A program made the position numbers and the translations under genes. From Ramlibacter sp. PS4R-6 (GTDB lineage Bacteria; Pseudomonadota; Gammaproteobacteria; Burkholderiales; Burkholderiaceae_C): a stretch of 64,000 nt of DNA. The stretch is from contig NZ_JBBHKA010000001.1 in the NCBI RefSeq assembly GCF_037572775.1, positions 3,162,001 to 3,226,000 of the forward strand, in the 5' to 3' direction. Shown here piece by piece: positions 52,122 through 58,687 of this stretch (its first letter is position 1; the number at the start of each line of letters is the position of its first letter). The notes under the pieces were generated by a model. That model was not told where the DNA came from. It saw nothing but the letters and a program-made list of their open reading frames with translations, and did not search any database.

Positions 52122-53075
52122 ATGAAACGCAGCGAATTCCTCCGCACCCTGGCCGCCATCGGCGCCGCCGCCGCCCTGCCCCGCATGGCGCTGGCGGGCC
52201 AGAACATCAAGATGATGATCCCGGCCAACCCGGGCGGCGGCTGGGACACGACGGGCCGCGCGCTCGGCAAGGCCATGCTGGACGGCAAGCTGGCCGACAG
52301 CGTCACCTACGACAACAAGGGCGGAGCCGCCGGCGCGCTGGGCCTGGCGCAGTTCGTCAACGGCTCCAAGGGCGACCCGAATGCGCTGATGGTGATGGGC
52401 GCCGTGATGGTCGGCGGCATCATCACCGGCAAGCCGCCGGTGAACCTGTCGCAAGCCACGCCGATCGCGCGCCTGACCAGCGAATACAACGTGTTCGTGG
52501 TGCCGGCCAACTCGCCCTTCAAGACGATGGCCGACGTGGTCGCGCAGCTGAAGAAGGACCCGGGCAGCGTCAAGTGGGGCGGCGGCTCGCGCGGCTCCAC
52601 CGAGCACATCGCCGCGGCGATGATCGCGCAGCGCGTGGGCGCCGACCCGTCCAAGATCAACTACGTCGCCTTCCGCGGCGGCGGGGAAGCCACCGCGGCC
52701 ATCCTGGGCGGCAACGTCACCGTGGGCGGTAGCGGCTACTCGGAGTTCGCCGAGTACATCAAGGCCGGCAAGATGCGGCCCATCGCCGTCACCTCGAACA
52801 AGCGCCTGAACGACGTGCCCACGCTGAAGGAACAGGGCATCGACGTCGAGATCGGCAACTGGCGCGGCGTGTACGCGGCGCCCGGCATTACGCCCGCGCA
52901 GCGCAAGGCGCTGACGGACCTGGTGCTCGCCACCGTCAAGACGGCGTCGTGGAAGGAAGCGATGGAGAAGAACGACTGGACGCCGGCGGTTCTCGCGGGC
53001 CCCGAGTTCGACAAGTTCGTCGACGACGAATTCGCGGCCCTGCGCGCCACGATGGTCAAGGCCGGGATGGTCTGA
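52122..53075 (+). CDS. tctC: Tripartite tricarboxylate transporter receptor TctC
   Basis: A 317-residue periplasmic receptor with signal peptide MKRSEFLRTLAAIGAAAALP. The mature part has the TctC-type MMIPANPGGGWDTTGRALGK, YDNKGGAAGALGLAQFVNG, GGGSRGSTEHIAAAMI and NVTVGGSGYSEFAEYIKAGK. It captures tricarboxylates (citrate or similar) and delivers them to TctAB. Ribosome-binding site AGGAG precedes the ATG. A close paralogue lies at 56837-57796 on the other strand. Confidence 0.94.
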   Translation: MKRSEFLRTLAAIGAAAALPRMALAGQNIKMMIPANPGGGWDTTGRALGKAMLDGKLADSVTYDNKGGAAGALGLAQFVNGSKGDPNALMVMGAVMVGGIITGKPPVNLSQATPIARLTSEYNVFVVPANSPFKTMADVVAQLKKDPGSVKWGGGSRGSTEHIAAAMIAQRVGADPSKINYVAFRGGGEATAAILGGNVTVGGSGYSEFAEYIKAGKMRPIAVTSNKRLNDVPTLKEQGIDVEIGNWRGVYAAPGITPAQRKALTDLVLATVKTASWKEAMEKNDWTPAVLAGPEFDKFVDDEFAALRATMVKAGMV

Positions 53076-53076
53076 C

Positions 53077-53571
53077 GTGGGGGGCGCGACGAGCAAGCCC
53101 CAGGTGGCCGTCGCCGGCGTGATCATCGCGATCGCGCTGGGGCTGGCCTTCGGCGCGCTGACGATCCCCGGCGAGGCCGGCTACGGCGGCGTCGGTCCCA
53201 ACTTCCTGCCCTGGCTGGTGTCCGCCGGGCTGCTCGTGTGCGGCGGGCTCATCCTGCGCGAGGCACTCACAGGCGGGTACCGCGAACTGGAGGAGCCCGA
53301 CCACCCGGCCCAGTTCTGGCCCGGCGCGGTGCTGATCTCCGCCGGCCTGCTCGCCAACGCGGCGCTCATCACCACCATCGGCTTCATCCTGAGCTGCATG
53401 CTGTGCTACGTGCTCGCGGTGCAAGGGCTGCGGCGCGCCGAAGGCCAGCGGGCCAACACCTACGTCGTGGACGCCATCAGCGGCTTCGCGATCTCCGCGC
53501 CCGTCTACTGGGCCTTCACGAAGTTCCTGGCGATCAACCTGCCGGGCCTGACGTCGACCGGGTGGCTGTGA
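53077..53571 (+). CDS. tctB: Tripartite tricarboxylate transporter small permease TctB
   Basis: A 164-residue membrane protein with four helices (for example VAVAGVIIAIALGLAFGALT and LISAGLLANAALITTIGF) and the Gly/Pro-rich VGPNFLPWLVSAGLL of TctB. It starts with GTG two bases after the tctC stop, without a separate ribosome-binding site, so translation is coupled. Its exact role in TctABC transport is unknown. Confidence 0.9.
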   Translation: MGGATSKPQVAVAGVIIAIALGLAFGALTIPGEAGYGGVGPNFLPWLVSAGLLVCGGLILREALTGGYRELEEPDHPAQFWPGAVLISAGLLANAALITTIGFILSCMLCYVLAVQGLRRAEGQRANTYVVDAISGFAISAPVYWAFTKFLAINLPGLTSTGWL

Positions 53572-53572
53572 C

Positions 53573-55087
53573 ATGGACATCTTCAACCAGCTCCTGACCG
53601 GCTTCTCGCACGCGCTGTCGGTCGCCAACCTGCTGTGGGCCTTCTTCGGCTGCGTGCTGGGCACGGCCGTCGGCGTGCTGCCCGGCATCGGCCCCGCGGT
53701 CGCGGTGGCGATGCTGCTGCCGATCACCGCCAAGGTCGACGTCACGGCGTCGATGATCTTCTTCTCGGGCATCTACTACGGCGCGATGTACGGCGGCTCG
53801 ACCACGTCCATCCTGCTGAACACGCCCGGCGAAACCGCCAGCATGGTCACGGCCATGGAAGGCAACAAGATGGCGCGCAGCGGCCGCGCCGGCGCGGCGC
53901 TCGCCACCGCGGCCATCGGCTCGTTCTTCGCGGGCACGATCGCCACCGTCTTCGTCACCCTGTTCGCGCCGGCCGTCGCCGAATTCGCGGTCAAGCTCGG
54001 CCCGCCCGAATACTTCATGCTGATGGTGCTGGCGTTCACCACCGTGAGCGCGGTGCTGGGCAAGAGCACGGTGCGCGGCATGGCGGCCCTCTTCCTCGGG
54101 CTCGCGCTGGGCCTGATCGGCCTGGACCAGATCTCGGGCCAGGCGCGCTACACGGGCGGCATCCCCGAACTGCTCGACGGCGTCGAGATCGTGCTGGTCG
54201 CGGTGGGCCTCTTCGCGGTTGCCGAAGTGCTGTACCACGCGATGTACGAAGCACAAAAGGCCGAGACGCAGAACCCGATGAGCAAGGTCTACATGACCGC
54301 GCGCGACTGGCGCCGCTCGGTCCCCGCGTGGCTGCGCGGCACCGCGATCGGCGCGCCCTTCGGCTGCATCCCCGCCGGCGGCACGGAGATCCCCACGTTC
54401 CTGTCGTACGCGGTGGAGAAGAAGCTCGCCAAGGGCGAGGACAAGGCGGAGTTCGGCGGCAAGGGCGCGATCGAAGGCGTGGCCGGCCCGGAAGCCGCGA
54501 ACAACGCCACCGTGACCGCCGCCCTGATCCCGCTGCTCACGCTGGGCATCCCCACGTCCAACACGACGGCGGTGCTGCTGGGGGCCTTCCAGAACTACGG
54601 CATCCAGCCCGGCCCGCAGCTGTTCACCACTTCGGCGGCGCTGGTGTGGACGCTCATCGCGTCGCTGTACATCGGCAACGTCATGCTCCTGATCCTGAAC
54701 CTGCCGCTGGTGAAGCTGTGGGTGCAGCTGCTGAAGATTCCCAAGCCGCAGCTGTTCGCGGGCATCCTGATCTTCGCGACCGTCGGCGCGTACGGCATGC
54801 GCCAGAGCGCCTTCGACCTGGTGCTGCTGTGGGGCATCGGCGTGGCGGGCGTGGTGATGCGCCGCTTCGACTTCCCGACCGCCCCGGTGGTCGTCGGCAT
54901 GATCCTGGGCCCCCTGGCCGAGGCGCAGCTGCGCAACGCCATTTCCATCGGCGAAGGCCACTGGACGGTGTTCCTGCAGCGGCCCATGTCGCTGGCCCTG
55001 ATCGTGATCGTCATCGCCGTACTGTTGCTTCCGCGCATCCTCAGGCGCCGAAATAAGGGGGCGGAGGCCCCCGTGACAGCGGCCTGA
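53573..55087 (+). CDS. tctA: Tripartite tricarboxylate transporter large permease TctA
   Basis: A 504-residue protein with about twelve membrane helices. The conserved glycine-rich segments are present: [38 protein letters not shown], the second repeat [20 protein letters not shown], and [18 protein letters not shown]. It is the transport channel, driven by ion gradients. It starts one base after tctB. Its stop precedes the leader hairpins of the porin gene by about 20 bases; the porin may be read through from this operon. Confidence 0.95.
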   Translation: MDIFNQLLTGFSHALSVANLLWAFFGCVLGTAVGVLPGIGPAVAVAMLLPITAKVDVTASMIFFSGIYYGAMYGGSTTSILLNTPGETASMVTAMEGNKMARSGRAGAALATAAIGSFFAGTIATVFVTLFAPAVAEFAVKLGPPEYFMLMVLAFTTVSAVLGKSTVRGMAALFLGLALGLIGLDQISGQARYTGGIPELLDGVEIVLVAVGLFAVAEVLYHAMYEAQKAETQNPMSKVYMTARDWRRSVPAWLRGTAIGAPFGCIPAGGTEIPTFLSYAVEKKLAKGEDKAEFGGKGAIEGVAGPEAANNATVTAALIPLLTLGIPTSNTTAVLLGAFQNYGIQPGPQLFTTSAALVWTLIASLYIGNVMLLILNLPLVKLWVQLLKIPKPQLFAGILIFATVGAYGMRQSAFDLVLLWGIGVAGVVMRRFDFPTAPVVVGMILGPLAEAQLRNAISIGEGHWTVFLQRPMSLALIVIVIAVLLLPRILRRRNKGAEAPVTAA

Positions 55088-55117
55088 CAGCTGAACCGTG
55101 GATGCTGTCTCCTGTCA
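55085..55117 (+). promoter_or_regulatory. Alternative stem competing with the porin RBS hairpin
   Basis: TGACAG at 55085-55090 can pair with CTGTCA at 55112-55117, or GACAGC at 55086-55091 with GCTGTC at 55104-55109. Either pairing uses bases of the left arm of the 55107-55134 hairpin and would free the ribosome-binding site. The overlap with the tctA stop is compatible with readthrough RNA only. Confidence 0.4.
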
Positions 55118-55134
55118 CCCAAACGACAGGAGAC
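55107..55134 (+). promoter_or_regulatory. Hairpin enclosing the porin ribosome-binding site
   Basis: GTCTCCTGTC (55107-55116) pairs perfectly with GACAGGAGAC (55125-55134) across an 8-base loop. The Shine-Dalgarno AGGAG (55128-55132) lies entirely in the right arm, 6 bases before the TTG start. The structure should block translation unless opened. There is no T-run after it, so it does not look like a terminator. Confidence 0.65.
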
Positions 55135-55138
55135 CCCC

Positions 55139-56200
55139 TTGAAGAAACTTGCCCCCATCGCTGCCGCCGCCTTCCTGGCGTGCGGCTTCGCCCAAGCCCA
55201 GACCTCGTCGGTCCAGATCTTCGGCCTGCTGGACCTGAACGTCGGCCACTACACCGGCGGCGGCGTGTCGCAGACCGTGCTCGGCACCGACGGCTACCAG
55301 TCCAGCCGCCTCGGCTTCCGCGGCCAGGAAGACCTCGGCGGCGGCCTGCAGGCCTCGTTCTGGCTCGAGTCCGGCATCAACCCCGATTCGGGCACCGGCG
55401 GCACCACCAACACCAACAACCAGTCGACCGGCGGCGCCGGCGGCGGCGGCATCGTGTTCGGCCGCCGTTCCACGGTGAGCCTGTCGGGTGCCTTCGGCGA
55501 GCTGCGCCTGGGCCGCGACTACACGCCGGGCTTCTGGAACCTGTCCAACTTCCACCCCTTCGGCACGAACGGCGTCGGCTCGGCCGGCATCCTGTTCTAC
55601 CCGGTGCAGGGCGGCGCCCGCATCACCAACGTGCGTGCCTCCAACTCGATCGGCTACTTCCTGCCCAAGATGTCGAGCGGCATCTACGGCCAGGCCATGT
55701 ACGCGATCGCCGAGAACCTGTCGACCTCGGCCACGCGCCAGGACGGCCGCCTCGTCGGCATCCGCCTCGGCTACGCCGGCGGCCCGATCGACGCCGCCTT
55801 CGGCTACAGCAAGACCACGCTGACGCCGGTGGGCGACTTCACGCAGATCAACCTGGGCGGCACGTACGACTTCGGCATGGCCAAGGTCTTCGCGCTGTGG
55901 GGCCAGAACAAGGTGGGCGCCACCAAGACCAAGCCCTGGAACATCGGCGTGCACGTGCCGGTGGGCGCGGGCGTGATCCGCGCCGCCTACGGCCGCGTGA
56001 AGACCACGGGCGTCGCCAACGACGCCGGCCAGTTCACGGTGGGCTACCTGCACAACCTGTCGAAGCGCACCGCGCTGTACACCAACTTCTCGGCGATCGA
56101 CAACAAGGGCACGGGCACGAACTACAACGTCGGTGCGCCCGTCACGGTGCCCGGCGGCAATTCGCGCGGCTACGAGGCCGGCATCCGCCACAGCTTCTAA
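55139..56200 (+). CDS. Outer-membrane porin (Gram-negative trimeric type)
   Basis: A 353-residue porin of the betaproteobacterial Omp32/OmpC-like family: a signal peptide (KKLAPIAAAAFLACGFAQA), a mature start QTSSVQIFGLLDLNVGHY, the DGYQSSRLGFRGQEDLGGGL strand pair, RSTVSLSGAFGELRLGRDYT and a C-terminal YEAGIRHSF ending in Phe, as needed for assembly. It forms a diffusion channel and, behind tctCBA, may admit tricarboxylates. The start is TTG with AGGAG inside a stable hairpin, an unusual combination suggesting translational control. A strong terminator follows. Confidence 0.94.
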   Translation: MKKLAPIAAAAFLACGFAQAQTSSVQIFGLLDLNVGHYTGGGVSQTVLGTDGYQSSRLGFRGQEDLGGGLQASFWLESGINPDSGTGGTTNTNNQSTGGAGGGGIVFGRRSTVSLSGAFGELRLGRDYTPGFWNLSNFHPFGTNGVGSAGILFYPVQGGARITNVRASNSIGYFLPKMSSGIYGQAMYAIAENLSTSATRQDGRLVGIRLGYAGGPIDAAFGYSKTTLTPVGDFTQINLGGTYDFGMAKVFALWGQNKVGATKTKPWNIGVHVPVGAGVIRAAYGRVKTTGVANDAGQFTVGYLHNLSKRTALYTNFSAIDNKGTGTNYNVGAPVTVPGGNSRGYEAGIRHSF

Positions 56201-56225
56201 GAAGAAAAGCAGGACTCCAAGGTCG

Positions 56226-56254
56226 GCGCCCCGCGGAAGCGGGGCGCTTTTTTT
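56226..56254 (+). terminator. Rho-independent terminator after the porin gene
   Basis: GCGCCCCGC and GCGGGGCGC pair over 9 bp across a GGAA loop, followed by seven T residues (56248-56254). The T-run touches the TAA stop of the convergent minus-strand gene. Confidence 0.93.
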
Positions 56255-56831
56255 ATGGGGCCATCGCTCCGGCCGAAGCAGGTTCGCTCGCGCCGGCGCC
56301 GACGCGCTGCGGGTTCGATGTGACGCTGCCGACGAAGTACAGCGCCGCCAGGACCTGCGCCAGGTCGGCGTCGGGCAGCCCGGCGCGCTCGCGCAACTCG
56401 TCGAACGTGCAGGGCCGCAGCGCCAGTTCGCGCATGACCACGAGGTGCCGGTCGTCCACCAGCTTGCCGTCGACGCGCGGTGGCCGCCGGAAGTAGATGG
56501 GCGCGCGCCGATAGCGCCGCGGCAGCACGTCGTGCCGCGTGCGCAGCACGTACTGCCACATCAGCTGCGCGAGCCCTACACGCGCGAAGTTATCGGGCAC
56601 GCGCTTGTCCTCGCGGTGGATGCGCGTGCACATCGCCGAATCGAAGTCCGCCGCGCCGGCACGCGGCAGCACGGCGACTTCTTCGGGCATGTCCAACACG
56701 GCAATCAGCCGGCCTCCGGCACGCAGCTCGAACGCGCCGGAACGCAGCATGTCCTGCTGCTCGACCACCAGCGCAGCGACACGCAGTTGCGCCGTCACCG
56801 ACGCAAGCTGGCGTTCGATGTGCTCGAGCAC
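56253..56831 (-). CDS. Hypothetical protein, possible C-terminal winged helix
   Basis: A 192-residue protein I do not recognise. The N-terminal half is helical then beta-rich (EHIERQLASVTAQLRVAALV, AFELRAGGRLIAVLDMPEEV); the middle is rich in Arg and aromatic residues (YVLRTRHDVLPRRYRRAPIY); the C-terminal LALRPCTFDELRERAGLPDA with the following helix resembles a winged-helix domain. No signal peptide or membrane segment. The start is unclear: GTG 56831 lacks a ribosome-binding site, and a CTG at 56840 would overlap the preceding stop (CTGA). It directly follows the orphan Bug gene and is probably coupled to it. Confidence 0.65.
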   Translation of the reverse strand: MLEHIERQLASVTAQLRVAALVVEQQDMLRSGAFELRAGGRLIAVLDMPEEVAVLPRAGAADFDSAMCTRIHREDKRVPDNFARVGLAQLMWQYVLRTRHDVLPRRYRRAPIYFRRPPRVDGKLVDDRHLVVMRELALRPCTFDELRERAGLPDADLAQVLAALYFVGSVTSNPQRVGAGASEPASAGAMAP

Positions 56832-56836
56832 GGCCG

Positions 56837-57796
56837 TCAGAGCATGCCGGACAGGTACATGATCGCCCGCAGGCTCGAGAACTCGTACTCCACGAAGTCC
56901 TCGAAGTCCTTGCCGGTGGACAGCGACGGCGTCCAGCCGTTCTTGGCGAGCGCTTCCTGCCACGCCTTCGTGCGCGTGGCCTTCACGACGCTGTCGGCCA
57001 GTTCGGCGCGCTGTTCTCCCGAGATGCCCGGCGCGCCGTAGACGCCGCGCCAGTTGCCGATCACCACGTCCCAGCCCTGCTCCTTGAGCGTGGGCACGGC
57101 GAGGCCAGGCAGGCGTTTTTGCGACGTCACGCCGATCGCGCGCATCTTGCCGGCGGCGATGTGCTCGGCGAATTCGCTGTAGCCGCTGCCGCCCACGGTG
57201 ACGTTGCCGCCGAGGATGGCGGAGACCGCTTCGCCGCCGCCGCGGAAGGCGACGTAATTGACCTTCTTGGGATCGACGCCGACGTTGCGCGCGAGCATGC
57301 ACGCTGCGATGTGCTCGGTGGCGCCGCGCGAGCCGCCACCCCAGCGCACGCTGGCGGGCTCGCGCTTGAGCTGCTCCACCACGTCCTTCATCGAACGCAG
57401 CGGCGAAGCGGCCGGCACGACGAACACGTTGTACTCGCTGGTCAGGCGCGCGACGGGCGTGCACGACTGCAACTGCACCGGCGGCTTGGCGGTGATGAGG
57501 CCGCCAACCATCACCGCGCCCATCATCATCAGCGCCTGCGGGTCGCCCTTGGCGCCCTGCGCGAACTGCGCCAGGCCCAGCACGCCGGCGGCGCCGCCCT
57601 TGTTCTCGTACTGCACGGCATCGGCCGCGCCCGCTTCGACGAGCGCACGCCCCAGCGCGCGGCCGGTCGTGTCCCAGCCGCCGCCGGGGTTGGCGGGGAT
57701 CATCATCTTGAGCGTGCTCGCGGCACGGGCGGAAAAAGGCAGCCCGCCCGCCAGGGCGAGGGCTGCCATTCCATGGAGGAACTGTTGTCGGCGCAT
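56837..57796 (-). CDS. Orphan Bug/TctC-family receptor, paralogue of TctC
   Basis: A 319-residue periplasmic receptor: signal peptide RRQQFLHGMAALALAGGLPF, mature MMIPANPGGGWDTTGRALGR, GGGSRGATEHIAACML and NVTVGGSGYSEFAEHIAAGK. Many stretches are identical to TctC at 52122-53075, so the two are close paralogues. It has no permease genes of its own and points towards the porin. It could feed TctAB with a second ligand or act with a sensor. GAGGAGACAAG precedes the ATG. Two cysteines in the mature part (in SCTPVARL and AACMLARN) are absent from TctC. Confidence 0.92.
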   Translation of the reverse strand: MRRQQFLHGMAALALAGGLPFSARAASTLKMMIPANPGGGWDTTGRALGRALVEAGAADAVQYENKGGAAGVLGLAQFAQGAKGDPQALMMMGAVMVGGLITAKPPVQLQSCTPVARLTSEYNVFVVPAASPLRSMKDVVEQLKREPASVRWGGGSRGATEHIAACMLARNVGVDPKKVNYVAFRGGGEAVSAILGGNVTVGGSGYSEFAEHIAAGKMRAIGVTSQKRLPGLAVPTLKEQGWDVVIGNWRGVYGAPGISGEQRAELADSVVKATRTKAWQEALAKNGWTPSLSTGKDFEDFVEYEFSSLRAIMYLSGML

Positions 57797-57831
57797 GCTT
57801 GTCTCCTCGACGTTGCATGCGCATCGTTGGC

Positions 57832-57852
57832 CAGCGGCCTGTCAGGCCGCTG
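57832..57852. terminator. Strong inverted repeat between orphan Bug gene and small lipoprotein
   Basis: CAGCGGCCTG and CAGGCCGCTG are perfect 10-base arms about a single T; as RNA the stem would be 7-8 bp with a TGTCA-type loop. It lies 60-80 bases downstream of the minus-strand lipoprotein stop and 36 bases upstream of the Bug start. No T-run. Confidence 0.5.
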
Positions 57853-57889
57853 TCAACCGCATCGGGATTACCCGAAGGACGAACTGGAT

Positions 57890-57905
57890 CCCGGCCTGCG
57901 CCGGG
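57890..57905. repeat. REP-like palindrome, copy B
   Basis: CCCGGC-ctgc-GCCGGG, the inverted-orientation copy of the element at 12912-12927; the shared block ATCCCGGCCTGCGCCGGG is identical over 18 bases. It lies just after the minus-strand lipoprotein gene, again at a transcript end. Confidence 0.55.
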
Positions 57906-57911
57906 ACATGC

Positions 57912-58238
57912 TTACTTCGTGGTGCCGGTGGCGCCCATCTGCTTCTGGGCCTGCTCGGCTTCCTTTTCCTTCGCCGTCTTCACGTCGACGGTGGGGACCT
58001 CGATGGTCTTCTTCTGCGTCTCGACCTTCGGCACGGTGATGGTCGCGTCCTTGGTGCCGACCTTCACGTCGGGCGTGGTCACGTCGTACTTCGGCAGCGT
58101 GACGTCACCGGACTGCTTCTTCTCGACTTCGTACTTCGGCACCGTGACGTTGCCTTCCTGCGTCTTCTTGACGTCGCAGGCCGCGAGGCCCAGCGCAGTG
58201 GCAACGGCCAGGGCGGTGGCGAGGGTGGTCTTGAACAT
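57912..58238 (-). CDS. Small predicted lipoprotein with VPKY-type repeats
   Basis: A 108-residue protein. The signal peptide MFKTTLATALAVATALGLAAC ends in the lipobox LAAC, so it should be lipidated. The mature part is built from imperfect units: GNVTVPKYEVEKKQ, GDVTLPKYDVTTPD, ATITVPKVETQKKT and IEVPTVDVKTAKE, rich in Lys, Val, Thr and Pro, then a Glu/Gln/Lys helix-like tail. I do not recognise the family. AGGGAG precedes the ATG. Likely periplasm-facing; charged repeats could contact peptidoglycan or the envelope surface, which is speculation. Confidence 0.8.
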   Translation of the reverse strand: MFKTTLATALAVATALGLAACDVKKTQEGNVTVPKYEVEKKQSGDVTLPKYDVTTPDVKVGTKDATITVPKVETQKKTIEVPTVDVKTAKEKEAEQAQKQMGATGTTK

Positions 58239-58330
58239 GGTCACTCCCTTCGAAAAATGGTTTCGATGAAGCCATTCTTCCGGGGGCGGCGAAGCCCGGC
58301 TGTAGGAGTTGGCCGCCGCCCCTTGTGAGC

Positions 58331-58534
58331 TCAGCGCTCCGGGGCCTGGTCGTCCTCGTGCCCGGGGCCCCACGTGCGCGCGCCGTGCTGGCGCTTGTGG
58401 CGCAAGGCGTGCTCTGCCTTCATCCGCTCGAGGGCGCTGGCGGAGCCGGCGCCGCCGCGCTGCATGTCGTCCTGTGTGTCGCTGTCCTGCTTCGGGTCCG
58501 GCGCGGCCGGATCCCTGCGATGGTTCGCACTCAT
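58331..58534 (-). CDS. Small hypothetical hydrophilic protein
   Basis: A 67-residue protein, strongly hydrophilic and rich in Arg, Asp, His and Gln (MSANHRRDPAAPDPKQDSDT... ending EDDQAPER), with no signal peptide or membrane segment and probably largely disordered, apart from a short helix (ASALERMKAEHALRHKRQ). ATG 58534 is preferred, with AGGAAA upstream; ATG 58564 (MKKRQGNTPR) would add 10 residues. Unassigned, and could be a false gene. Confidence 0.45.
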   Translation of the reverse strand: MSANHRRDPAAPDPKQDSDTQDDMQRGGAGSASALERMKAEHALRHKRQHGARTWGPGHEDDQAPER

Positions 58535-58687
58535 CCTGGGTGTATTTCCTTGACGCTTCTTCATTGACGTCGCCCATGGCTGGGCGCGCGGCGCGAATCT
58601 ATCAAATACGACCGCAGGCCTGCAACGCGAAGTTTCGAGGGCGCCGCCTCGTCGCACTTCGACACCATCCATACGCCCTTGTGTTGG

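Noticed and set aside
55107-55134. Reading the hairpin as the tctA terminator
   Set aside because: There is no T-run, and the right arm contains the porin ribosome-binding site; partial termination cannot be excluded, but the regulatory reading explains more.
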